Below are positions 20,275 through 28,673 of a DNA stretch of 64,000 nucleotides, in pieces. Source of the stretch: Curtobacterium sp. Leaf261 (GTDB lineage: Bacteria > Actinomycetota > Actinomycetes > Actinomycetales > Microbacteriaceae); the NCBI RefSeq assembly GCF_001422205.1, contig NZ_LMMJ01000007.1:186870-250869 (forward strand). Direction: 5' to 3'. A program made the position numbers and the translations under genes. The first letter of the stretch is position 1. Each line of letters begins with the position of its first letter. The notes under the pieces were generated by a model, which saw only the letters and a program-made list of their open reading frames with translations, was not told where the DNA came from and did no database searches.

Positions 20275-21444
20275 CTACGCCGCGGCCGCAGCGAGCTCGG
20301 CGGCCTTCTCGGCCGCGTCGTCCATGGTCGCCACGACGGTGACGAGCGGGTGGTTCCTCTCGGCGAGGATGCGTCGACCCTCGTCGACGTTGTTGCCGTC
20401 GAGCCGGACGACGAGCGGCTTGGAGGCCGCGTCGCCGAGGATCTCGAGTGCGGCGACGATGCCGTTCGCCACGGCGTCGCAGGCGGTGATGCCACCGAAG
20501 ACGTTGACGAACACGCTCTTGACCTGCTCGTCGCCGAGGATCACGTCGAGGCCGTTCGCCATGACCTCGGCGGACGCTCCACCACCGATGTCGAGGAAGT
20601 TCGCGGGCTTGACCCCGCCGTGACGCTCACCGGCGTAGGCGACGACGTCGAGCGTCGACATGACGAGCCCCGCGCCGTTGCCGATGATGCCGACCTGGCC
20701 GTCGAGCTTGACGTAGTTGAGGCCGTGCTCCTTGGCCTTCGCCTCGAGCGGGTCCGCGCTGGCCGTGTCCTCGAGCTCGGCGTGGGCGGCGTGGCGGAAC
20801 TCGGCGTTGTCGTCGAGCGTGACCTTGCCGTCGAGGGCCAGGATCTGGCCGTCCTCGGTCCGGACGAGCGGGTTGACCTCGACGAGGGTGGCGTCCTCGC
20901 CCTTGTAGACGTCGTAGAGCTTGACGAACGCGGCCGCGACCTGGTCGACGAGCTCGGGGGCGAACCCGGCCTGCGTGGCGAGCTCGTGCGCCTTCGCGTC
21001 GTCGATGCCCACGGTGGGGTCGACCTCGACGCGGGCGAGTGCCTCGGGGCGTTCGACGGCGAGCTCCTCGATCTCCATGCCGCCCTCGACGCTGACGAGC
21101 GACAGGTAGGAGCGGTTCGCACGGTCGAGCAGCACGGAGAAGTAGAACTCCTCGGCGATCTGGGCACCCTGCGCGACCATCACGCGGTGCACGACGTGGC
21201 CCTTGATGTCAAGCCCGAGGATCGCCTTCGCGGCCTCGAACGCCTCATCCGCGGTCTTGGCGACCTTCACGCCGCCGGCCTTGCCACGACCGCCGACCTT
21301 GACCTGGGCCTTCACCACAACGACCCCGCCGATCTTCTCGGCGGCCGCCCTGGCGTCCTCCGGGGTGTCGGCGATGATTCCCTGCAGGACCGGGACGCCG
21401 TAGGACTCGAAGAGGTCCCTGGCCTGATACTCGAAAAGATCCAC
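20275..21444 (-). CDS. sucC: Succinate-CoA ligase, ADP/GDP-forming, beta subunit
   Basis: Beta subunit with the ATP-grasp nucleotide-binding domain. 389 residues from the GTG at 21444, which has GAGGAAG upstream. N-terminus [19 protein letters not shown]; nucleotide site [19 protein letters not shown]; metal-binding LVEVNPLV; and C-terminal subunit-interface motifs ([24 protein letters not shown]). First gene of the sucCD operon. Confidence 0.98.
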   Translation of the reverse strand: MDLFEYQARDLFESYGVPVLQGIIADTPEDARAAAEKIGGVVVVKAQVKVGGRGKAGGVKVAKTADEAFEAAKAILGLDIKGHVVHRVMVAQGAQIAEEFYFSVLLDRANRSYLSLVSVEGGMEIEELAVERPEALARVEVDPTVGIDDAKAHELATQAGFAPELVDQVAAAFVKLYDVYKGEDATLVEVNPLVRTEDGQILALDGKVTLDDNAEFRHAAHAELEDTASADPLEAKAKEHGLNYVKLDGQVGIIGNGAGLVMSTLDVVAYAGERHGGVKPANFLDIGGGASAEVMANGLDVILGDEQVKSVFVNVFGGITACDAVANGIVAALEILGDAASKPLVVRLDGNNVDEGRRILAERNHPLVTVVATMDDAAEKAAELAAAAA

Positions 21445-21819
21445 GCTGTTCTTCCTCACCGCGTCGTGTGTCGTGTGACTGTGTCGGCAGCGCCGGGTGC
21501 GATCTGTACGGCAGCCGTGCGCTCGGCACGACAGCCGTGCGGGTCGCGCGGCGGCGCTGGTTGCGGTCGGAGTTCTCGGCGTCGAGAGGTCGCTCGATGT
21601 CGAGACAACGGCCGTCGAGCAGCCTAGCGCCCGCGGCTGAGGCGTCGTCGCCGCGTCGCTTGTCCCCCGTCCGCTGTGTCCGGGATCGGCGTCCGATCGG
21701 GGATCGCACTGCGCGGACTGGGCGGGTGCTGGGGATCGGCGGAGCCACCTCGCCGGACGGGGTAGCCATGACAGTGGCGCCGACCCGCGGCGACCGAAGA
21801 CTCTTCCCTGGAGGTCAGC
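21445..21819. other. Divergent promoter region, 375 bases
   Basis: Holds the promoters of sucC (minus) and of the SnoaL-like gene (plus). I see short direct repeats (GGCAGCCGTGCG / CGACAGCCGTGCG around 21510-21540) but no gene, no clear sigma boxes and no recognised regulator site. Confidence 0.5.
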
Positions 21820-22253
21820 ATGACCAAGGACATCAACGTGCAGGCGCAGCAGCAGCTCGGCGGCATCATCGAGGCCCGTGACTTCGACCGCTTCGGCGAG
21901 GTCTGGGCGGACGACGTCGTGGACCACGACCCGGCTCCCGACCAGGCTCCCGGCATCGAGGGCATCGTGTCGTTCTGGAAGGGCTTCCTCGCGGCCTTCC
22001 CGGACCTGGCACTCGAGCCGCAGATCCTGACGGCTGACGACGAGGCGGTGTCCGTCGTGTTCCGCATCACCGGCACCCACTCCGGCGACTCGAGGGCCAC
22101 CCCGCCACCGGTCGCACCTTCGACGTCCGCGGCATCCAGGTCGCCAAGTTCCGCGACGGCAAGATCGTCGAGCGCTGGGGATCGACGGACCAGAAGGGCA
22201 TCGCCGAGCAGCTCGGGCTGGGCGGCGACGACGCCCACTTCGTCAGCGCCTGA
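21820..22253 (+). pseudogene. SnoaL-like / ester cyclase protein with a -1 frameshift
   Basis: The first 90 codons read as a SnoaL-like protein ([21 protein letters not shown], then [16 protein letters not shown]...[10 protein letters not shown]). At about 22090 the coherent reading moves to another frame ([14 protein letters not shown], then [23 protein letters not shown]) and stops properly at 22251-22253. One T appears to be missing: GAC-TCGAGG where GAC-TTC-GAG would restore the family motif [11 protein letters not shown]. It is either a recent null allele or a sequence error. GGAGG precedes the ATG. Confidence 0.85.
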
Positions 22254-22284
22254 TCCGCACACGCAGCGCCTGATCCGGACACGC
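22245..22284. repeat. 20-base direct tandem duplication
   Basis: AGCGCCTGATCCGCACACGC is repeated at once with one change (GGACACGC). The first copy contains the stop codon of the SnoaL-like gene. Confidence 0.85.
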
Positions 22285-22322
22285 AGCGCCCACACGAACC
22301 GCAGCGAGCAGAGGAGCGAGCC

Positions 22323-22532
22323 ATGACCGATCCGTACACACCCGAGGACGAGTCCCTCGAGACCGTCACGAACGACGCCGTCGCCGGCGAGACCGTCGAC
22401 CCGCAGCCGGGTGACGGCACCGACGACGGCCCCACCGGCGGCGCACCCCGTGAGGGCGCGCCCGCCGAGTGGGAGCACGACGACGAGGCCGACGGTGTCG
22501 ACTTCGGCAACGACCAGGTCAGCCCGCTCTGA
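22323..22532 (+). CDS. Small acidic protein of unknown function
   Basis: 69 residues, strongly acidic and rich in Asp, Glu, Pro and Gly with almost no hydrophobic core (DDGPTGGAPREGAPAEWEHD), so probably disordered. It has a good ribosome-binding site (GAGGAGCG) 6 bases upstream of the ATG and a strong terminator 13 bases after its stop, which supports a real short gene. No family recognised. Confidence 0.7.
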   Translation: MTDPYTPEDESLETVTNDAVAGETVDPQPGDGTDDGPTGGAPREGAPAEWEHDDEADGVDFGNDQVSPL

Positions 22533-22545
22533 CGATCGGACCCAC

Positions 22546-22579
22546 GGGGGCGGCAGACCGAGAGCGGTCTGCCGCCCCC
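22546..22579 (+). terminator. Stem-loop terminator
   Basis: GGGGGCGGCAGACC, a 6-base loop, then GGTCTGCCGCCCCC: a perfect 14-base-pair stem 13 bases after the stop of the acidic small gene. Only TT follows, so it is a strong hairpin with a weak U-tract, as is common in actinobacteria. Confidence 0.85.
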
Positions 22580-22583
22580 TTCC

Positions 22584-22626
22584 GGACTGGAGGCCCACCC
22601 GTGCGCCCGCACCGCGCCTCCAGTCC
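22584..22626. repeat. Dispersed motif, inverted pair
   Basis: GGACTGGAGGC and GCGCCTCCAGTCC face each other 4 bases after the terminator. The GGAGG of the left copy stands 7 bases before a GTG (22601) that is the best start for the next gene, so the repeat may double as its ribosome-binding site. Confidence 0.8.
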
Positions 22627-23428
22627 GTCGCACCGTCCGTCCGGATCCGCGCTGCCGTCTCGGCCCGTCGGGCGCGACGTCCGACGCTTCGGCACGGATG
22701 CGTCCCTCGTCATGGCGGGCGGATGCGCGATCCTGCTGCAGATCGCGGACCCGGTGGTCGGCGCAGGTGTCGCCCGGCACAGCGACTTCGTGCACCGGCC
22801 CCAGCAGCGGCTCGTCCACACGCTGGCGTACGTCTACGCCGTCGTGTTCGGGACACCGACGGACGCTGCCGTCGCGAGTGCGTTCGTGGAGCGGGCGCAC
22901 CGGCCGGTCGAGGGCGCGGACGACCCCGGTCGACAGCTCTGGGTCGCGGCGACCCTGTACGACTCGGCGATCCGGATGCACGAGCTGCTCCGCGGACCGA
23001 TCGACCCCGCCCTCGCCCTCGGCGTGCTCCGCGCGTACGAACCCCTCGGGACCGCCCTGCGGGTCCCCGACGGCGTGTGGCCGACGACCGTCACCGCGTT
23101 CGAGGAGTACTGGGGTCGGACACTCCAAGGACTCCTGGTCACCGAGGACGCCCGTGCCGTGGTCCGCGACCTCCTGCATCCGCGGTTCGCACCGGCCTGG
23201 ATCCGCATCGCGATGCCGCTCGCGCGGATCGTCACGGTCGGCATGCTCCCGACCTCGGTCCGGCAGGCCTACGGGTTCGCCTGGGGTCCCCGCGAGGAGC
23301 GCCGGTTCGCGCGGACGATCAGCGTCCTCCGGGTCGTGGTCCGGGCCGTCCCCGGGCCGATCCGCCGCCTGCCGCACCGGGTCCTGATCAGGGGGATGCG
23401 CCAGGCCGCAGTCCGGCACGAGCACTGA
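22601..23428 (+). CDS. Oxygenase MpaB-like / DUF2236 family protein
   Basis: 275 residues from the GTG at 22601. The segment GGCAILLQIADPVVGAGVARHSDF (residues 38-61) with the paired His later in ERAHRP is the hallmark of DUF2236, which includes latex-clearing and MpaB-type heme oxygenases; the substrate here is unknown. The start is uncertain: the GTG has GGAGG 7 bases upstream but inside a repeat; an ATG at 22712 would drop the first 37 residues, which are basic and not conserved-looking. Confidence 0.8.
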   Translation: MRPHRASSPSHRPSGSALPSRPVGRDVRRFGTDASLVMAGGCAILLQIADPVVGAGVARHSDFVHRPQQRLVHTLAYVYAVVFGTPTDAAVASAFVERAHRPVEGADDPGRQLWVAATLYDSAIRMHELLRGPIDPALALGVLRAYEPLGTALRVPDGVWPTTVTAFEEYWGRTLQGLLVTEDARAVVRDLLHPRFAPAWIRIAMPLARIVTVGMLPTSVRQAYGFAWGPREERRFARTISVLRVVVRAVPGPIRRLPHRVLIRGMRQAAVRHEH

Positions 23429-23491
23429 CCTGACCGTCGGGACGAGCACGGACCTGACCGTCGTCCGGGGCGCGGTGGCAGGCTGGCGTGC

Positions 23492-24139
23492 GTGAGCACT
23501 TCCCTCTCCGGCGACGACGGCCTGCACCGACCCGAGTTCGACTCCCCACCGACCGACCCGATGCCGCTCGCGCGGGAGTGGCTCGACGCAGCGGAGCAGC
23601 AGGAGGTGTCCGAGCCGCTGTCGATGACCCTCGCGACCGCATCACCCGACGGCATCCCCCACGCACGGACCGTCGACGTCAAGTCGATCGACGACGACGG
23701 CCTGGTGTTCGGCACCTCGGAGGACTCGCCGAAGGGTCGCGACCTCACCGAGAACCCGTACGCCGCGCTGCAGGTGTACTGGCGCGAGACGAAGCAGCAG
23801 CTCCGGTTCGAGGGGCGCATCGTCCGGCTCGACGACGCGGCGTCCTACGCGCTGTTCGCGAGCCGCTCACCGAAGTCCCGTGCCGCCACCGCTGCCGCCG
23901 ACCAGTCGGCACCGTTCCCCGTGGACGAGCTCGACAGCACGATCGGGGCCCTCATCGACACCGCGAACGGCATGCTCGGTGAGCACGGCGACGACGTACC
24001 CCGGCCGGACTCGTGGCGGGCGTGGCGTCTCGAGCCGACGAGCGTGGAGTTCTGGCAGTCGAGTCGCGACCGCATGCACCGCCGGCTCGAGTACCGCCGG
24101 GCGACCGGCGGCTGGACGGTCGTGCACCTGCAGCCGTGA
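23492..24139 (+). CDS. Pyridoxamine 5'-phosphate oxidase-like flavoprotein
   Basis: 215 residues with the PNPOx split-barrel: ATASPDGIPHARTVDVKSI (FMN site), SEDSPKGRDLTENPYAALQVYW, and the C-terminal dimerisation block RLEPTSVEFWQSSRDRMHRRLEYRR ending in WTVVHLQP. That layout matches PdxH of vitamin B6 salvage, but the FMN-contacting motifs are somewhat diverged and no B6 gene is adjacent, so a PdxH-like oxidase is the safer call. The GTG start has a CAGGCT box 7 bases before it, suggesting a leaderless message. Confidence 0.82.
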   Translation: MSTSLSGDDGLHRPEFDSPPTDPMPLAREWLDAAEQQEVSEPLSMTLATASPDGIPHARTVDVKSIDDDGLVFGTSEDSPKGRDLTENPYAALQVYWRETKQQLRFEGRIVRLDDAASYALFASRSPKSRAATAAADQSAPFPVDELDSTIGALIDTANGMLGEHGDDVPRPDSWRAWRLEPTSVEFWQSSRDRMHRRLEYRRATGGWTVVHLQP

Positions 24140-24271
24140 GCTGAGCCCGCTCCGCCAAGGCCGGGCCGGGCCGGGCCCGTCCGCATCGCACCGCTCTCCG
24201 GACACCCCACCGCACGTGAGCGCGGTGTCATGTGCGGACGGCGGTGTCGTGCGGCGTCCTAGGCTCGGCGC

Positions 24272-24756
24272 ATGGGGGAGTTCACGATCCGGACCGCAAC
24301 CACCGACGACGCACCGGAGATCGCGCGGGTGCACGTGCAGGCTTGGCGGGAGACGTACGCCCACCTCGTGTCGGCCGAGTACCTCGCCGCCCTCGACGTC
24401 GAGGCGCGGGCTGCTCGCTGGCGGTCGATCATCGACGACGACTGCACCGACGTGTCGGTCGCTGTCGCCCGGGGCAGGTCGGCGGCTGGGCGTCCCTCGG
24501 CAGAGGTCGCGACCACGATGCGCCACGGCCGGTCGAGATCGAGGGCATCTACGTGCTCGCCGACCACCACGGGAGCGGCGTCGGTCAAGCGCTGCTGGAC
24601 GCCGCCATCGGTGATGCGCCGGCGTACCTGTGGCGCGCTGCCGACAACGCCCGGGCGGCCGCCTTCTCTGCACGGAACGGATTCGTCCTCGACGGCACGC
24701 GGACGGTCCAGACGTTCGGGACCGAGCGGATCGACGCGGTGCGCATGGTGCGCTGA
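24272..24756 (+). pseudogene. GNAT acetyltransferase with a single-base frameshift
   Basis: The first 68 codons read as a GNAT protein (FTIRTATTDDAPEIARVHVQ, AWRETYAHLVSAEYLAALD). Near 24475 the sensible frame shifts: the other frame continues VGGWASLGRGRDHDAPRP, then IEGIYVLADHHGSGVGQALL (acetyl-CoA loop) and NGFVLDGTR to a stop at 24754-24756. One C is missing from CGGGGC(C)AGGTC. The gene has a TAGGCT box 6 bases before its ATG (leaderless). The enzyme is either disrupted or affected by an assembly error. Confidence 0.88.
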
Positions 24757-24767
24757 CGCGCGTCTCG

Positions 24768-24813
24768 CCGGACTGGAGGCACGGTTCCAGACCGACCCGC
24801 GCCTCCCGTCCGG
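24768..24813. repeat. Dispersed motif, inverted pair
   Basis: CCGGACTGGAGGCACGG and CGCGCCTCCCGTCCGG face each other 12 bases after the GNAT stop. Confidence 0.85.
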
Positions 24814-24843
24814 AGCGGCGCCGCCCGTCGGCACGCGTGCTGC

Positions 24844-24911
24844 TTCTGAACACGCGCGTCCAGGGGGAACACTCCGCTGGCGGTGTTCAGTGTGGACGAC
24901 CGTGTTCAGAA
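24844..24911. repeat. Nested hairpin, GAACAC subfamily
   Basis: Outer arms TTCTGAACACG / CGTGTTCAGAA continue through a 2-base bulge to CGTCCA / TGGACG; the inner stem is GAACAC / GTGTTC. It lies between the convergent GNAT and pcrA genes. Confidence 0.85.
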
Positions 24912-24915
24912 CACG

Positions 24916-24957
24916 GCCGCGAGCCGCGAGCCGCGGCCTGCGGGCCGCGGGTCGCGA
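24916..24957. repeat. Six degenerate 7-mers (GCCGCGA type)
   Basis: GCCGCGA, GCCGCGA, GCCGCGG, CCTGCGG, GCCGCGG and GTCGCGA follow one another directly, filling the space between the hairpin at 24844-24911 and the pcrA stop codon. Confidence 0.8.
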
Positions 24958-24958
24958 G

Positions 24959-27445
24959 CTACAGCTTCTCGATGGGGGCGATCTTGATCAGGAGCTTCTT
25001 GCGGCCGGCGGCGTCGAACGCGATCTCGGCGATGCGCTTCGCACCGAGCCCGGTCACGCTCGTCACGCGGCCCTCGCCGAAGTCGACGTGCTTGATGCGG
25101 TCGCCCGCTTCGAGCTCCATGTCGCCGTTGTCGCGCACCTGCCCGGTGACGCGGTTCGCCCACTCGGTCTTCGGGCGGGTCTTGGACGCCGCCGTCGCCC
25201 GGTCGTACGACCCGCCCCCGAAGCCGCCACCGCCCCGGTAGCCGCTACCACCGCCACCGCCACCGCCTCCGAACCCGCCCTCGCGACGGGCGTTGAGCGC
25301 CCGGGGCTGCGTTCCGCCGCGGCTGTTCGCCATGCCCGGCGACTGCTTCCAGTCGATGAGGCCCTCGGGGATCTCCTGGAGGAAGCGCGACGGCATCGCC
25401 ACGTTGACGTCGCCGAACTGCGCACGGGTCATCGCGAGCGAGAGGAACAGGTGCTTCCGAGCGCGGGTGATGCCGACGTAGAAGAGTCGGCGCTCCTCAG
25501 CGGGCCCGCCCGGTTCGGCGGCAGACATCCGGTGCGGCAGGAGGTCCTCCTCGATGCCGGTCAGGAACACCGCCTCGTACTCCAGGCCCTTCGCGGTGTG
25601 CAGCGTCATGAGGGACACGGTGCCGGACGAGTCGTCGAGTTCGTCCGCGGCGGCGACCAGCGAGACCTCGGTCAGGAAGTCCGACAGGGTGCCGTCGGGG
25701 TTGTTCTTCTGGAACTCCCGCGTGACCGCCACGAGCTCGTCGACGTTGTCCGCGCGAGCGGCGTCCTGGGCGTCCGGGGACGCCCGGAGCACCTCGAGCA
25801 GGTGCGAGCCCTCGAGCAGCTGCGTCAGGGTGTCCACGACGGGCTGCGTCGCCGCGCGGGAGGCGACGTCGTCGAGCAGCGCGGCGAACTCCGTGATCGC
25901 GGTGCGGACCTTGGGACCGAAGCCGAGTTCGCCCGCGTGGCGCAGTGCGTCACGGAGGGTCGTGTCGTGCTGGTCGGCGTAGCGCTGCAGGGTGGTCTCG
26001 GTCACGGCGCCGATGCCGCGCTTCGGGACGTTGAGCACGCGACGGAGCGAGAGCGGGTCCGCGGGGTTCGCGACGGTGATCAGATAGGACATGGCGTCCT
26101 TGATCTCGGCACGCTCGTAGAACTTCGTGCCCCCGAGCACCCGGTACGGGATCGCCGAGCGGATGAAGATCTCCTCGAGCGCACGCGTCTGCGAGTTCGT
26201 CCGGTAGAACACCGCCATGTCGCGGTAGTCCATCGACTCCTCATCGTGGAGCCGTTGGACCTCGTCCGCGACGAACTGTGCTTCGTCGTGGCCGGTGTAC
26301 CCGGTGAACCCGGTGATCTTGCTCCCGGCACCGACGTCCGTGAACAGGTTCTTCGCCTGCCGGTCGAAGTTGTTCGCGATGACGGCGTTCGCGGCGTCGA
26401 GGATCGTCTGCGTCGACCGGTAGTTCTGCTCGAGCAGGATCACCTTGCTCCGCGGGTAGTCCCGCTCGAACTCGACGATGTTGCGGATGTCAGCGCCGCG
26501 GAACGCGTAGATGGACTGGTCGGAGTCACCGACGACCGTGAGCGACGCCGGCGCGATCGACCCGTCGGCCTCCCGCATCCGGGCGACGTGCTGCCCGCCG
26601 TCCTCGAGCCGGTCGACCTGCTCCGGCGCGACGGGGCGGGTGAGCTCGCGGATCAGGGAGTACTGCGCGTGGTTGGTGTCCTGGTACTCGTCGACGAGCA
26701 CGTAGCGGAAGCGGCGTTGGTAGAGCGCAGCGACCTCGGGGAACGCGCGGAACATGAACACGGTCTGACCGATGAGGTCGTCGAAGTCGAACGCGTTCGC
26801 ACGACGGAGGTCCTGGGAGTACCGGCGGAACACCTCGAGGAACATGACCTCCTGCGGGTCGCCGGCGTTCATGTCGCGCGCGTAGGACTCGACGTCCTGC
26901 AGCTCGTTCTTGGCCTTCGAGATCTTGTTCGCGACGGCGCCGACGGTCAGCCCGAGCGAATCGGCTTCGAGCTCCTTGAGGATCCGTTTGAGGAGCGCCT
27001 TGGAGTCGGCCGAGTCGTAGATGGTGAACGACGAGGTGAACCCGAACCGCTCGGACTCGCGGCGGAGGATCCGCACGCACGCCGAGTGGAACGTGGAGAT
27101 CCACATGCCCTCCGCAGCGCCGCCGACCAGAGCCTCGACGCGCTCGCGCATCTCGGCGGCGGCCTTGTTCGTGAAGGTGATCGCGAGGATCTGGCTCGGC
27201 CAGGCCTCCCTGTTGGCCAGGAGCAGTGCGATGCGCCGCGTGAGGACGCTCGTCTTGCCGGATCCGGCTCCAGCCACGATGAGCAGGGACTCGCCGCGGT
27301 ACTCGACGGCCTCCTGCTGCTGGGGGTTGAGGCCCGCGGTGAACGGGTCTTCGTAGGCAGCACCCGCCGTGCCCTGACCGTCTGGGCGGGAGGGTCCGCC
27401 TGCGCGGTCGGGCACCGGGTCGAATCCATCGAGCACGATCGTCAT
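24959..27445 (-). CDS. pcrA: ATP-dependent DNA helicase PcrA/UvrD1
   Basis: 3'-5' superfamily 1A helicase for nucleotide excision repair, replication restart and recombination control. 828 residues. Motifs: GLNPQQQEAVEY (Q motif), Walker A VAGAGSGKTSVLTRRIALL, TFHSACVRILRR, VLVDEYQDTNHAQY (motif II), GDSDQSIYAFRGAD (motif III), LEQNYRST (IV), LMTLHTAKGLEYEAVF (V) and LFYVGITRARKHL (VI). About 25 extra residues (VDRLEDGGQHVARMREADGS) separate motifs II and III. A Gly-rich linker (about 720-750) leads to a C-terminal Tudor-like domain, which binds RNA polymerase in relatives. ATG at 27445 with TACACT 9 bases upstream. Confidence 0.97.
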   Translation of the reverse strand: MTIVLDGFDPVPDRAGGPSRPDGQGTAGAAYEDPFTAGLNPQQQEAVEYRGESLLIVAGAGSGKTSVLTRRIALLLANREAWPSQILAITFTNKAAAEMRERVEALVGGAAEGMWISTFHSACVRILRRESERFGFTSSFTIYDSADSKALLKRILKELEADSLGLTVGAVANKISKAKNELQDVESYARDMNAGDPQEVMFLEVFRRYSQDLRRANAFDFDDLIGQTVFMFRAFPEVAALYQRRFRYVLVDEYQDTNHAQYSLIRELTRPVAPEQVDRLEDGGQHVARMREADGSIAPASLTVVGDSDQSIYAFRGADIRNIVEFERDYPRSKVILLEQNYRSTQTILDAANAVIANNFDRQAKNLFTDVGAGSKITGFTGYTGHDEAQFVADEVQRLHDEESMDYRDMAVFYRTNSQTRALEEIFIRSAIPYRVLGGTKFYERAEIKDAMSYLITVANPADPLSLRRVLNVPKRGIGAVTETTLQRYADQHDTTLRDALRHAGELGFGPKVRTAITEFAALLDDVASRAATQPVVDTLTQLLEGSHLLEVLRASPDAQDAARADNVDELVAVTREFQKNNPDGTLSDFLTEVSLVAAADELDDSSGTVSLMTLHTAKGLEYEAVFLTGIEEDLLPHRMSAAEPGGPAEERRLFYVGITRARKHLFLSLAMTRAQFGDVNVAMPSRFLQEIPEGLIDWKQSPGMANSRGGTQPRALNARREGGFGGGGGGGGSGYRGGGGFGGGSYDRATAASKTRPKTEWANRVTGQVRDNGDMELEAGDRIKHVDFGEGRVTSVTGLGAKRIAEIAFDAAGRKKLLIKIAPIEKL

Positions 27446-27501
27446 GTCCGAGACAGTGTAGGCGCGACCACCGACGCGCGACCCCGCCGCGGTCCCGGAG
27501 A

Positions 27502-28515
27502 TCAGCTCCGCAGCGTGCTCCGCGCCGCGACAGCCAGGTCCGGGTGGTCCGCGAAGACACCGTCGATCCCGGTCCGCATCACCGAGGTGTACCAGCGCTG
27601 CCAGTCGCCGTGCGCGGCGACCTCTCCCCCGCGCTTGAGCGGTCCGGGGAGGAACCGGTTCTCGGGCCGCAGGGTCCATGCGTAGGCGACCAACCCGGCG
27701 TCGTGCGCCCGGTCCACGATGCTGCTGACGAGCCTCCCGGCCGTGTCCGGCGCGACCGTGTCGACGCCGGCCATGACGGTGCCGACCGCCATGCTGATGC
27801 CGTCGAACGAGCGCGCGAGCGCGGCGAGCGACGCGTCGGACCGCTCGGACTCGTACGTCGGGGCGGCGGATCCGTGGCGGTCGACCTCGTCGGCCGCGGC
27901 CCCTCTCGCCTCCATCAGGTACACCGAGCGTCCACCGGCCCCCCGCGCGGCGAGGTCCAGCAGCACCTGCTTCTCGAAGGACTCGAACGTCAGCCGGGCG
28001 TCGTCCCGCCAGCCGTGCGCGCCGAGGACGCCGTCCACGAGCTCGTCCATCGGGAACCCGGCGCGGTCGAAGAACGCGGCGTGCTTGACCTCGGCGACGA
28101 GCCCGATCGGCCGGGGTGCGGCGTCGATGATCGCGAGCAGGTCCTCGAGGCGCAGGATCGGCTCCTCCCCGTCGTGGGCGGCGCTCTCCGGGCGGAGCTC
28201 CGGCAGCCGTTCCCGGACCCGGAGGGTCGCGAGCTCGGCCCAGGTGAAGTCCTCGGTGAACCAACCGGTCAGGGTCTGGCCCTCGATGGTCTTCGTGGTC
28301 CGGAGGGGCCGGAACTCCGGGTGGGACGCCACGTCGGTCGTGCCGGAGATCTCGTTCTCGTGCCGGAGGACCAGCACGCCGTCCTTCGTGGGCACGATGT
28401 CGGGCTCGATGGCGTCGGCGCCGAGCTCGATCGCGAGCTCGTACGCGGCCCTGGAGTGCTCCGGCCGGTGGCCGCTGGCACCGCGGTGCGCGATGACGAG
28501 AGGGAGGTCGGTCAT
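27502..28515 (-). CDS. Glycerophosphodiester phosphodiesterase
   Basis: Hydrolyses deacylated phospholipids to glycerol-3-phosphate and an alcohol. 337 residues. The GDPD catalytic region is plain: VIAHRGASGHRPEHSRAAYE (catalytic His, Arg), DAIEPDIVPTKDGVLVLRHE (metal Glu/Asp, second His), and the C-terminal TGIDGVFADHPDLA. No signal peptide is visible, so it is likely cytoplasmic. The ATG at 28515 has TACTGT 7 bases upstream and no ribosome-binding site, suggesting a leaderless start. Its stop is 57 bases from the pcrA start on the same strand. Confidence 0.93.
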   Translation of the reverse strand: MTDLPLVIAHRGASGHRPEHSRAAYELAIELGADAIEPDIVPTKDGVLVLRHENEISGTTDVASHPEFRPLRTTKTIEGQTLTGWFTEDFTWAELATLRVRERLPELRPESAAHDGEEPILRLEDLLAIIDAAPRPIGLVAEVKHAAFFDRAGFPMDELVDGVLGAHGWRDDARLTFESFEKQVLLDLAARGAGGRSVYLMEARGAAADEVDRHGSAAPTYESERSDASLAALARSFDGISMAVGTVMAGVDTVAPDTAGRLVSSIVDRAHDAGLVAYAWTLRPENRFLPGPLKRGGEVAAHGDWQRWYTSVMRTGIDGVFADHPDLAVAARSTLRS

Positions 28516-28570
28516 GGCTCCGACAGTACGGTCACGGCGCGCTCGGGGTCCGGGACTCGTCCAGCCCCGC

Positions 28571-28648
28571 CGGGTGTTCAGAACACGCCCATCCACGCCG
28601 AACACGAGGATGCGCGTGTTCACACCGGACGGCGGTGTTCAGAACACC
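28571..28648. repeat. Nested hairpin, GAACAC subfamily
   Basis: Outer arms GGGTGTTCAGAACAC and GGTGTTCAGAACACCC are themselves palindromic and pair with each other; the inner stem is GAACACG / CGTGTTC. It ends 26 bases from the stop of the LacI-type gene. Confidence 0.85.
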
Positions 28649-28673
28649 CTCAGGCCCGGTCGCGCATCCCGCG

